Below are positions 33,031 to 41,199 of a DNA stretch of 64,000 nt, in pieces. The DNA comes from Hyphomonas sp. Its GTDB lineage: Bacteria; Pseudomonadota; Alphaproteobacteria; Caulobacterales; Hyphomonadaceae. The position numbers and the translations under genes were made by a program. Location of the stretch: the NCBI GenBank assembly GCA_020638455.1, contig JACKIK010000002.1:186001-250000 (forward strand), written 5' to 3'. The notes beneath the pieces were generated by a model that had not been told where the DNA came from, did not search any database, and saw only the letters and a list, made by a program, of their open reading frames with translations. Numbering within the stretch: the stretch's first letter is position 1; every line of letters begins with the position of its first letter.

Positions 33031-34344
33031 TTACTCGGCGGCCGGCGGATCGGCGTCGAGATAGTCGAACTCCTCGCCTTCGACATATTCCTCGCCCGGC
33101 TTTTCCATATCCAGCTGGTGGCGGATGCGGCGCAGGTCCGCATCGGCCGGCTTGAACGGATAGGAGGCGATGTTCGAGGGCGGGCTGTCGCCATAAGGCC
33201 GGTCGCAGGCTGACACGTCCTCGGCTTCCTTGCCGGGGCAGCCGCTGGTGCGGAAGGCGGTGCCGGCATCGATGATCGCATCCAGTTCGCCGGTCGGCAG
33301 GCCGAAGTCCGCGACGCGGCCTTCCTCGTCGAATTTCATCTGGTCGACGCGCACACCGGCATAGTCGATCAGGTAACGGGCGAGCTGCACCCGGCGCCAC
33401 TGGTCGCGCGGCGTCGCCGGCAGGTGATCCATCAGCGAGCCTTTTTCCGGATAGAAGCAGAACATGTGGCTGTGGCCGCCGAGGTCGACCAGTTCCTGCA
33501 CCAGCGACAGGATCTCATGCTCGGTCTCGCCCATGCCGACAATGATGTGCGCGCCGAATTTCTGCGGCCCGAAGATGTCGCGGGCATCCATCAGGATTTC
33601 CCAGTATTTCTTCCAGGTGTGCGGCGACTGTACGCCCTTGCCGCGCGTGCGGTCGAAGATGGCCGGCGTCGCCGCGTCGAGGGCGACGGTGAAGATGTCG
33701 GAGCCCATGTCGCGCAGGCGCTGCACGTCTTCACGTGTCATCGTCGTCGGGTTCGACAGGATCGAGATCGGGATCGCATCCGGATCGACATGGTCGGTCC
33801 AGGTCTTCAGCACGGTGAACGTGTCCTCGTCCGACTTGGGATGCGTGATCATCGAGATGCACATCCGATGGAACGGGCTGTTCTCCGGATCGGCGCCGAC
33901 GCGCGCGGCAATTTCGGCCATCGGCACAGCTGGCCAGTCGACGCGGATGAAGTTGCGGTCGGCATAGTCCCGGTCGGCTTCGCGGTGACGGGCGAGGCCG
34001 CAATAGGCGCAGTTCGCGCGGCAGCCTTCCGGATAGGTCAGCAGCAGGTTGAGGCAACGCGTGCAGCCGCAGCGGTGCATCGTGCCCGGCATCAGGCCCA
34101 GCGTGATCGCCGCAGCCGTCGACATCTGGACATATTCCGGCGAGCGCATCGCCGGGGTCATGATGTTGTTATTCGGCAGGTAGACGCCCTCGGGACGCAC
34201 ATTGTTGATCAGGACGCGGCCACCATTCTTCATGTCCTTCGGGATTGCTCCCGGTGCGCGGGGCGCCATGACATCAAATGGGTTGAAGTCGCGTCCGGGC
34301 TTGGAAGCGCCAGGCTGCGCTGTCTCAGGCTTCAAGCAGGTCAT
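33031..34344 (-). CDS. lipS2: Radical SAM lipoyl synthase LipS2
   Basis: Radical SAM protein (437 aa) that, with LipS1, inserts sulfur into octanoylated LbpA in the non-LipA lipoate route. The radical SAM motif is CRANCAYC, preceded by a second Cys group (RCGCTRC), and the SAM-binding segments AHIIVGMGET and FCFYPEKGS follow. The ATG at 34344 has a perfect GGGAGG six bases upstream, despite a 20-base overlap with lipT. The upstream extension to 34446 is rejected. Confidence 0.9.
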   Translation of the reverse strand: MTCLKPETAQPGASKPGRDFNPFDVMAPRAPGAIPKDMKNGGRVLINNVRPEGVYLPNNNIMTPAMRSPEYVQMSTAAAITLGLMPGTMHRCGCTRCLNLLLTYPEGCRANCAYCGLARHREADRDYADRNFIRVDWPAVPMAEIAARVGADPENSPFHRMCISMITHPKSDEDTFTVLKTWTDHVDPDAIPISILSNPTTMTREDVQRLRDMGSDIFTVALDAATPAIFDRTRGKGVQSPHTWKKYWEILMDARDIFGPQKFGAHIIVGMGETEHEILSLVQELVDLGGHSHMFCFYPEKGSLMDHLPATPRDQWRRVQLARYLIDYAGVRVDQMKFDEEGRVADFGLPTGELDAIIDAGTAFRTSGCPGKEAEDVSACDRPYGDSPPSNIASYPFKPADADLRRIRHQLDMEKPGEEYVEGEEFDYLDADPPAAE

Positions 34345-35431
34345 GGGTGTCCTCCCGGATATCGTCATTGGTCCAGTATTGGGGGTAGGCGATCCAGCCG
34401 CCGCGCAGGGCATCGGGCGATGCCGTACCGGCGGCATGGGCCGCAAGTGCAGTGGTCCGGCGCTTCAGTGCGCGGGAAAGGGATGCGCCGAAATGGTCTT
34501 CCAGGTCTTCGGCATAATCGTCCGGCGCGCCGGTATTGCCTGCCAGCCATTCGGCCGCGGCTTCGCCGGCCATCGTCCCGGAGACGACGGCAGCGGATAT
34601 GCCTGCACCGGTGACCGGGTTCGTGAGGCCTGCCGCATCGCCTGCAAGCAGGACCAGCGTTTCACCCAGCCTCGCGGCCGGCTCGATCATGCCGCCCGCC
34701 GGGATCGGTCCGCCGGTGTGACCGAGGATGTCGGAGCCGACACGGCCCTCTTCGACAAGCCGTGCGTGCAGGCGGTCCAGTTCCGGCTTCAGCCTGTCCT
34801 TGTATTCCTGTGACACGCCAAGGCCAATATTCGCGACATCGCCTTTCGGGAACAACCAGCCATAGCCGCCGGGCAGGCGTTCCGACAGGAATATGTCGGT
34901 GGCATTGTGCGGCTTCAGAAGCGCAACGGAGACCTGGCGGCTCGCAATGATTTCCTTGTTCTCAAGGCCTGCAGCCTTGCCGACCCGCGAGTGCGGGCCG
35001 TCGGCACCGATGAGGACCGGTGCGCCCAGAACCTCTCCGCTGAACAGGTGGACGGTTCCGTCCGGCGAAACGTCACGCACGGCGCTGTCCATGCGAATGT
35101 CGGCTCCGGCCTTCCGCGCCTCTTCGACAAGGTGCGTATCGAAAGACCGGCGGTCGATCATGATCCCCGGAAATTCCGGCGTCACTTCAGCGCTGCCCGC
35201 TTCCACAAATGTGTGCATTTCGGCGATTGGCTGAATTCGCGCACTCTGGGCGGCATCGCCCGCATTAATCAGAGCCGGAACGAACTCGGCGCACTGCACC
35301 GGGTGTCCGGGTTCGCTCTTGCGATCCACGGCAACAACGCGAAGACCGGCTGCCGCAGCTGCGCGGGCCGCTGAAGCCCCAGCAGGGCCCAGCCCGATCA
35401 CCAGGACGTCGATGCCGGTATCTTCGGTCAC
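34325..35431 (-). CDS. lipT: LipT, FAD-dependent oxidoreductase of lipoate assembly
   Basis: Flavoprotein of the geranylgeranyl-reductase-like family (368 aa). The N-terminal GLGPAGASAARAA dinucleotide fold, the middle LIGADGPHSRVG and the C-terminal LAGDAAGLTNPVTGAG are standard FAD contacts. LipT proteins lie between lipS1 and lipS2 in sHdr clusters, as here, and probably supply reducing equivalents to the radical SAM pair; this function is inferred. The GTG start overlaps the lipS1 stop by 4 bases. Confidence 0.87.
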   Translation of the reverse strand: MTEDTGIDVLVIGLGPAGASAARAAAAAGLRVVAVDRKSEPGHPVQCAEFVPALINAGDAAQSARIQPIAEMHTFVEAGSAEVTPEFPGIMIDRRSFDTHLVEEARKAGADIRMDSAVRDVSPDGTVHLFSGEVLGAPVLIGADGPHSRVGKAAGLENKEIIASRQVSVALLKPHNATDIFLSERLPGGYGWLFPKGDVANIGLGVSQEYKDRLKPELDRLHARLVEEGRVGSDILGHTGGPIPAGGMIEPAARLGETLVLLAGDAAGLTNPVTGAGISAAVVSGTMAGEAAAEWLAGNTGAPDDYAEDLEDHFGASLSRALKRRTTALAAHAAGTASPDALRGGWIAYPQYWTNDDIREDTHDLLEA

Positions 35432-36471
35432 GCGACGCACGCTGCTTTCGTGTGGGCGGCCCCGCCGATGTCGGAGCCGATCTTGATGGAGCAGCAGGCG
35501 TGTTCCTGATGGTAGGGGCGACCGATGGCTTCCGACACCGCAACCGCGCCTTCGGCCGGGAAGGCGATACCGTCGAGGCCGGCCATGATGGCGTAGGAGT
35601 CGGTGACGCGCTTGTGCATGCCGGCGGGGCGGGCGCATCCGAGCAGGACTTGCCTGTGCGGAATCGTTTCGCGCGCAGCGAGGAAGATGCGGCCGACATC
35701 ATGTTCGCTCGGCGTCGCGAACGTGCCTGGCTTTGCATAGAAAGGCATGATCACGACGAGCACCAGCGAATGCACAGGGTGGCGCGAGATGATGTCGAGC
35801 GCGTTCTGCTCGCCGAGGATCCGTCCATAGTGCAGGCCGATCACGATGTGCGGGACAATCTCCATTTTGGTCGATGTGAGGGCGGCCAGCGTCGCTTCGA
35901 AATCCTCAACCGGGCGGTCGAGGTGATAGACGTCGCGGATCGTTTCCTGCGCGCCGATGACATCCATCATGGCCGTATCGACGCCTGCCGATTCCATGCT
36001 CTTCGCGAGCTTTTCGTCGAGCAGGGCCGTGTGAATGGCGATCTTGAGGTGGGGGAAGTCGTGCTTCAGGCGCTCCACCACGGGCAGGAAGCGCTCATAG
36101 CGGATCTCGTTGCGCTTGTTTGAGCCGCCGGAGAGCAGGAAGCCCTGCAGGTTCTGCAACATGATCAGGTCGCGCACCTTCTGGTCCAGCATTTCCGGGC
36201 TGGTGGCCGGGATCATCGGTTCGAGGATTTTCTTCTGGCAATGGTCGCAATTGAGGGCGCAGCCGGCCGCCGTGATCGAGAAGGCGGGGAACGAGTTCTT
36301 GCCACAACCGGAGAGTTCCTCGGTCTTGTACTCCTTGAAGGTCGGGCTGGAGAAACGGATCGGCCGCGCCTGCACGCGCGCGGCGCGTGCCTGCATGTCG
36401 GCGACAAGGGCGGGGTCGAATTCGGCATCCTGAAGCGCCTCAATCGAGGCCAGTTTGTCCATCCAGCTCAT
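35428..36471 (-). CDS. lipS1: Radical SAM lipoyl synthase LipS1
   Basis: Radical SAM protein (347 aa) that is the partner of LipS2. The CALNCDHC motif lies at about residues 69-76, with further conserved Cys at GCGKNS, GCARPAG and a C-terminal ACCS that may bind a second cluster. The start is taken as the ATG at 36471 with GGAGGAG nine bases upstream; a TTG at 36489 is in frame. It is first in the lipS1-lipT-lipS2-slplAB-amidotransferase operon and lies 75 bases downstream of the HDAC-like gene. Confidence 0.88.
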   Translation of the reverse strand: MSWMDKLASIEALQDAEFDPALVADMQARAARVQARPIRFSSPTFKEYKTEELSGCGKNSFPAFSITAAGCALNCDHCQKKILEPMIPATSPEMLDQKVRDLIMLQNLQGFLLSGGSNKRNEIRYERFLPVVERLKHDFPHLKIAIHTALLDEKLAKSMESAGVDTAMMDVIGAQETIRDVYHLDRPVEDFEATLAALTSTKMEIVPHIVIGLHYGRILGEQNALDIISRHPVHSLVLVVIMPFYAKPGTFATPSEHDVGRIFLAARETIPHRQVLLGCARPAGMHKRVTDSYAIMAGLDGIAFPAEGAVAVSEAIGRPYHQEHACCSIKIGSDIGGAAHTKAACVA

Positions 36472-36546
36472 TCGTTTCGTCTCCTCCAAGCCTTGAAGTG
36501 CGCCTGGCCCTTCAAAGTGATTGCCCTGGTTGTCCTGTGCCGCCGC

Positions 36547-37644
36547 TCACGCGACGACCCTTGCCCGGGCGAGTTCCTTCACTTCATCTCGTATTGGGCC
36601 CCGGTTTGGCTGGTCACACAAGGTCGTCGTCCATTCCGGGCGCATGTCTTCGGTATCTATGAGGTCACAGGACATCGCCTCAAGCTTCTCCTGTGCCGCA
36701 GGGGGCAGGCTATGCGGCAGGTCAAAGCCCGCAAGGCGGCCCCAAAGTCCGGCCCATGTGCGGACGGTGGTCCAGGGATTGTATCCGCCGCCGCCAAGGA
36801 TGACCTGCGTCGGCGCGAAGGACCGGATCCGGTCGATCGCGTCCCAGAATCCAATGTTCGAGAGCGCCATCGCCGACAGCGGGTCCCCGTCCAGGCAGTC
36901 GGCCCCGGCAACGATGACAACCGATTTCGGTTTCGTCTGCGCCGCAATCTCCGAGATTGGCCCATCGATCAGGAACATGAATTCCGAATCATTGACGCCG
37001 CGGGGCAGGGGGAAGTTGTGCGCATTTGCGGGACTCGCGCCATCGCCCGCGCCGGTGTGCGGCCAGCGCCCCGACTCGTGCGTCGATATCAGTACGACGT
37101 CGGGATGATCCGCGAACGCAATCTCCACGCCGTCGCCATGATGCGCGTCAATGTCGACGTACAGGACAGGTGTGGCACCCGAATCGATCAGGGTCTGCAC
37201 AGCGAAGACCGGATCATTGAAGTAACAGAAGCCGCTGGCTTCGGCGCGCTTGCCGTGGTGGGTGCCGCCGGCCGGATGATAGGCACAGCCGTGATCAAGC
37301 GCGCACCGGGCGGCCTCGATCGCGCCGCCGACCGAGGCTGCGGCCCGCTCGAACACCCGTTCGAACACGGGATTCTCCATCGTGCCTATATGATATCGTG
37401 TGCGCACGTCCGCCGAAACCTGACCGCTGGCGGAGGCATCGCGCACCGCATCGACATAATCCGCGTCATGAAAGGCTGTCAGCGTTTCGCGCGAGGCGAA
37501 ATCGCAAAGGCGCACATGATCTTCGTCAAACCACTGAAGCATTTCGCAGATATCAATGACTGCGGCCTGACGGTTGCCTGACAGCGGGTGCAGGCGGCTC
37601 CAGCCGGGCTCTCGAAACACGCTGTGCGTGACGAATACTGCCAT
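36547..37644 (-). CDS. HDAC/AcuC/AphA-family deacetylase
   Basis: Class II histone-deacetylase-like amidohydrolase (365 aa). All hallmark residues are present: GGTHHGKR with the His pair, DIDAHHGDG with Asp/His zinc ligands, GADCLDGDP with the third ligand, and the catalytic Tyr in GGGGYNP. The substrate (acetyl-lysine protein, polyamine or other amide) is not readable. It is divergent from dsrE2 and precedes lipS1 on the same strand. The ATG at 37644 is chosen; the extension to 37746 would enter the promoter. Confidence 0.9.
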   Translation of the reverse strand: MAVFVTHSVFREPGWSRLHPLSGNRQAAVIDICEMLQWFDEDHVRLCDFASRETLTAFHDADYVDAVRDASASGQVSADVRTRYHIGTMENPVFERVFERAAASVGGAIEAARCALDHGCAYHPAGGTHHGKRAEASGFCYFNDPVFAVQTLIDSGATPVLYVDIDAHHGDGVEIAFADHPDVVLISTHESGRWPHTGAGDGASPANAHNFPLPRGVNDSEFMFLIDGPISEIAAQTKPKSVVIVAGADCLDGDPLSAMALSNIGFWDAIDRIRSFAPTQVILGGGGYNPWTTVRTWAGLWGRLAGFDLPHSLPPAAQEKLEAMSCDLIDTEDMRPEWTTTLCDQPNRGPIRDEVKELARARVVA

Positions 37645-37702
37645 CGGGTCTCGCTCTGTCGCGCCCGTTACGCATCGCCACCTGGCGAAGAAACGAGGAT
37701 CT

Positions 37703-37750
37703 TCTCTTGAGAGCATTAGAAAACTATAATAAAGTGGTTTAATCAAGAGA
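37703..37750. promoter_or_regulatory. Divergent promoter region with a spaced inverted repeat
   Basis: In the 156-base spacer between the HDAC-like gene and dsrE2, TCTCTTGA (37703-37710) and TCAAGAGA (37743-37750) form an 8-bp inverted repeat around a very AT-rich 32-base core that includes TATAAT at 37725-37730. This could be a two-site operator over overlapping divergent promoters. Confidence 0.45.
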
Positions 37751-37800
37751 GCCTCCGCCGGCTATGTTGCGTAAGGGCCAGGGAAACAGGGAGAGGATAA

Positions 37801-38328
37801 ATGGCTGACACTCAAACCGAGGCACGTGCCATGACGGAAAGTCTGGAAAACGCGAAATCGATGTCGATCATCGTGACGAAGGGAACGCTCGACTGGGCTT
37901 ATCCTCCGTTCATTCTAGCGACCACCGCTGCGGCGATGGACGTGAAAGTGTCGATGTTCTTTACCTTCTACGGTCTCGGACTTCTGAAGAAGAAGCTGAA
38001 CCTGCGCGTATCGCCGCTCGGCAACGCCGCAATGGAAATGCCCATGATGGGCGGCCACATGCGTATGCCGAACATCGTCGGAATGCTGCCGGGCGTCACC
38101 GGCATGGCGACTTCGATGATGAAGGGCATGATCAAGAAGAAGGGCGTCGCCTCGATCGAGGATCTCCGCGAAGCCGCGGCCCTTTCAGACGTCCAGATGA
38201 TCGCCTGCCAGATGACCATGGACCTGTTCGAATACAAGCAGTCCGACATGCTTGACGATGTCGAGTACGGCGGCGCGGCGACCTACATGGAAAACGCGCT
38301 CAAGTCTGACATCAACCTCTACATCTAA
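37801..38328 (+). CDS. dsrE2: DsrE2-like sulfur transfer protein
   Basis: DsrE/DrsE2-family protein (175 aa). The conserved Cys lies in IACQMTMDLF (about residue 140), the motif used for persulfide transfer in DsrE2. The central hydrophobic, Met/Gly-rich part (about residues 70-110) suggests membrane association. tusA follows 44 bases later, and such dsrE2-tusA pairs are typical of sulfur oxidisers. It is the first gene of the plus-strand sulfur set. Confidence 0.9.
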   Translation: MADTQTEARAMTESLENAKSMSIIVTKGTLDWAYPPFILATTAAAMDVKVSMFFTFYGLGLLKKKLNLRVSPLGNAAMEMPMMGGHMRMPNIVGMLPGVTGMATSMMKGMIKKKGVASIEDLREAAALSDVQMIACQMTMDLFEYKQSDMLDDVEYGGAATYMENALKSDINLYI

Positions 38329-38372
38329 CGTCCCAATCACGCCGGACCTGGCGTGGGCAAAGGAGAATACAC

Positions 38373-38600
38373 ATGGCTGATCAGGTGCTGGACGCCAAAG
38401 GGCTGAACTGCCCGCTACCGATTCTGAAGGCGAAGAAGGCGCTTGGAACCCTTCCGGCCGGGGGCACGCTCGAAGTGCTCGCCACGGATCCGGGGTCAAT
38501 CAAGGACTTCGAAGCATTCTGCCGGACGACCGGCAATGAACTCGTCGAACGGTCTGATGACGGAAAAGTCTTCAGGTTCATTCTGCGCAGAGCGGCGTAA
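38373..38600 (+). CDS. tusA: TusA sulfur carrier protein
   Basis: TusA/SirA-family carrier of 75 aa. The persulfide-bearing Cys is in the CPxP motif (GLNCPLPIL, about residue 13), and the TDPGSIKDFEAFC segment is standard. TusA is the usual hub between rhodanese, DsrE2 and sHdr. AAGGAGA lies 9 bases before the ATG. Confidence 0.95.
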   Translation: MADQVLDAKGLNCPLPILKAKKALGTLPAGGTLEVLATDPGSIKDFEAFCRTTGNELVERSDDGKVFRFILRRAA

Positions 38601-38681
38601 GCCAACAATCAACAGCCACAATAACAAAGGAACGGACACCGCGATCAGAATGAATGACACGCGGTGACGGGGAGGTTTCAT

Positions 38682-39977
38682 ATGGCGAAAATGAAGATCC
38701 GGAAGGCCGTCTTCACGAACGGTGTCGCGCTGGCGACGATGGTGACGGGGGCTGCGCTCCTGTCTCAGGAAGCGTCGGCTACGGAAGGTTATTTCCAGCA
38801 TGGCTTCGGTGCCCGGCAGTCGGCGCTCGCCGGCGCAGGGGTTGCTGATTCCAGCGACGCGATGGCGTTGAGCCTCAACCCTGCCGGTCTCACAGACGCC
38901 GGAAACGAGCTGCAGCTGGGCCTGTCCCTGTTCAGCCCGATCCGCTCCTTCACTGGTTCCGGCGGCCCCGGCTTCACGCCGAACGGCGAAGTCGAGAGCG
39001 GGTCGAAACTGTTCCCGGTTCCGAACTTCGCTTATTCGCACCAGCTGGGCGAACATTCTGCCTGGGGTATTGCCGCGTACGGCAATGGCGGGATGAACAC
39101 CAGCTATCCGAATCTCGCCAACCCGGCCTGCGGACCTTATAGCGGCGTGTTTTGCGGCGGCAGCCTCGGTGTGAACCTCAACCAGCTGTTCATTGCGGCT
39201 GGCTACGCGACTGAAGTGTCCGACAATTTCAAGGTTGGCATTTCTCCGATCCTTGCGATCCAGGCCTTTGAGGCGAACGGTCTCGGTGCTTTCGCCGGCA
39301 TTTCTTCGGACCCGACAAATCTCACCAACAATGAGACGGAATATTCCAACGGCTTCGGCCTGCGCGTCGGCGCCGAATGGGATGTGACCGATCAGTTCCG
39401 GCTCGGCGCGACCTACCAGACCGAGTTCGACATGTCCGAATTCGACAAGTACTCGGGCCTGTTCGAAGGCGGCGGCAGCTTCAACATTCCGGCGACGTAC
39501 ACGGTCGGCATGGCGTATGATGTTTCGCCGGCGATGACCGTGATGTTCGATTACCGTCACATCGCCTACAGCGATATCGCGGCGATCGCAGACTCCACGA
39601 TGGTTCCGCTTCCACTCGGTGCGCCGAATGGTCCCGGCTTCAGCTGGAAAGACGTCGACGCCTACAAGCTGGGTGCGGAATGGCAGACCAGCGATGCCTG
39701 GACCTGGCGCGCGGGCGTTGCCATCAACAACAATCCGATCGGCGGCAGCGACGTTACGCTGAACATCCTGGCGCCGGGCGTGCAGGAGCAGCACTACACC
39801 GGTGGCTTCACCTACGCCTACAACGACACCAATGATTTCGACTTTGCATTCATGTATTCGCCGGAATCGTCCGTGTCCGGAATCGAGATCACGCCGCAGG
39901 GGCCGAACCCCGGTCACACAATCGAACTGCAGATGCATCAGTTCCAACTGACTGTCGGCTGGACCAAACACTTCTAG
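38682..39977 (+). CDS. FadL/TodX-family outer membrane transporter
   Basis: Outer-membrane beta barrel (431 aa) of the FadL family. A signal peptide (about residues 1-28) is followed by the FadL hatch hallmark, an NPAGL-type motif in LSLNPAGLT, and the chain ends in an aromatic residue (WTKHF). FadL proteins take up hydrophobic compounds. Its place between tusA and the YeiH/SorAB genes suggests uptake of elemental sulfur or an organosulfur compound, which is inference. The ATG at 38682 has GGGGAGG upstream; a GTG at 38664 is less likely. Confidence 0.9.
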   Translation: MAKMKIRKAVFTNGVALATMVTGAALLSQEASATEGYFQHGFGARQSALAGAGVADSSDAMALSLNPAGLTDAGNELQLGLSLFSPIRSFTGSGGPGFTPNGEVESGSKLFPVPNFAYSHQLGEHSAWGIAAYGNGGMNTSYPNLANPACGPYSGVFCGGSLGVNLNQLFIAAGYATEVSDNFKVGISPILAIQAFEANGLGAFAGISSDPTNLTNNETEYSNGFGLRVGAEWDVTDQFRLGATYQTEFDMSEFDKYSGLFEGGGSFNIPATYTVGMAYDVSPAMTVMFDYRHIAYSDIAAIADSTMVPLPLGAPNGPGFSWKDVDAYKLGAEWQTSDAWTWRAGVAINNNPIGGSDVTLNILAPGVQEQHYTGGFTYAYNDTNDFDFAFMYSPESSVSGIEITPQGPNPGHTIELQMHQFQLTVGWTKHF

Positions 39978-39988
39978 GGTCCGACCCG

Positions 39989-40027
39989 TTCAGCCCCCGG
40001 TCGCCCCGGGGGCTGAAACACTTTTGG
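39989..40027 (+). terminator. Strong hairpin after fadL
   Basis: Bases 39989-40000 and 40006-40017 form a perfect 12-bp GC-rich stem with a 5-base loop, starting 11 bases after the fadL stop. Only a short TTTT (40022-40025) follows, so termination may be partial. It ends just before the possible yeiH start. Confidence 0.7.
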
Positions 40028-40031
40028 GCCC

Positions 40032-41174
40032 ATGGCCCGGCTTGAATGGGAATTTACAGAAGATATGACAGCTGAAACCGGATCGGCCGACGGGCAGAAA
40101 AAGGTTGGTGGTCAGCTTGGCGGCCTCACCTCGAAAATTACGCGGCTTTATCCGGGAGTCGCTGTTTCAACAGTGTTCGGAATTGCAGCTTTTGCGATTT
40201 CCGTGCGCTATGGTGCTCCCGGCATGCTGATGGCGCTTCTGGTCGGTCTGGCCGGGCACTTTCTTTATGATTTCGAACGTATCCGGCCGGGCGTCGACTG
40301 GACCGCCCGCAGCATTCTTCGTGTCGGCGTCGCCCTGTTGGGCCTACGAATTGCTTTTGCCGACGTGATCTCCGTCGGTGTGCCGCCGATCCTGCTTGTC
40401 CTGTTTGCCATGCTGACAACCATCGTTCTCGGCATTGCCATCTCGCGTAGCCTCGGCCTGTCGCGTGAGTTTGGTGCCCTATCCAGCGGATCGGTCGCCG
40501 TCTGCGGCGTCTCTGCGGCAATCGCGATTTCGACCGTGCTGCCGAAGAATGAGGAGTCCGAGCGCGACCTTGCCGTTGTTGTTGCGGGCGTGACCACCCT
40601 GTCGACGATGGCCATGATCATCTATCCGCTGGGCAACCTGTTCCTGCATCTTCCGGACCATCAGATGGGCATCGTGCTTGGCGGCACGATCCACGACGTG
40701 GCGCAGGTCGTCGGTGCCGGTTACTCGATCTCGCACGATGCGGGCGACATTGCGACGATCGTCAAACTGATGCGTGTCTCTGCGCTCCTCCTGGTCGTGG
40801 TCGGGATCTACACCTGGATCGGACATCACGCGAAGAAAGAAGCCTCTGCCAACAACACTGCTGCGCCGGCTGCCGGGCGTACGCAGTACCTGCCACCCTT
40901 CCTGATTGCCTTCTTTGTGCTGGCAGCTGCCAACTCTTTCCTGGCTCCTGATGCCAGCCCCCTGCACGAAATGTGGAAGCCCGTCGTGAAAGCCGGCGTG
41001 ACGGCCTCGCAGTGGTTCCTCCTGATTTCCATCGCGGCGATCGGGATCAAGACCAATCTTCGCAAGATCGCCGAAGTCGGCTGGAAGCCGGTGATTGCCC
41101 TCGTGGCACAGACCCTGATCATGCTCGCGGTTGTGCTGACGGGCGTGCTGGTCTTCCACAATTTCGGGATCTGA
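40032..41174 (+). CDS. YeiH/UPF0324-family putative sulfate/sulfite permease
   Basis: Integral membrane protein (380 aa) of the YeiH family, with about ten hydrophobic helices. Conserved segments include LLGLRIAF, CGVSAAIAIS, GTIHDVAQVVGAGYS and IGIKTNL. Family members are predicted to export sulfonates, sulfite or sulfate. Next to sorAB, exporting sulfite made by sHdr to the periplasm is a reasonable role. The start is uncertain: ATG 40032 has no clear ribosome site, ATG 40065 has AGAAG upstream. Confidence 0.85.
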   Translation: MARLEWEFTEDMTAETGSADGQKKVGGQLGGLTSKITRLYPGVAVSTVFGIAAFAISVRYGAPGMLMALLVGLAGHFLYDFERIRPGVDWTARSILRVGVALLGLRIAFADVISVGVPPILLVLFAMLTTIVLGIAISRSLGLSREFGALSSGSVAVCGVSAAIAISTVLPKNEESERDLAVVVAGVTTLSTMAMIIYPLGNLFLHLPDHQMGIVLGGTIHDVAQVVGAGYSISHDAGDIATIVKLMRVSALLLVVVGIYTWIGHHAKKEASANNTAAPAAGRTQYLPPFLIAFFVLAAANSFLAPDASPLHEMWKPVVKAGVTASQWFLLISIAAIGIKTNLRKIAEVGWKPVIALVAQTLIMLAVVLTGVLVFHNFGI

Positions 41175-41199
41175 GTTTCACATAAGCAAGGAGAGTGAC

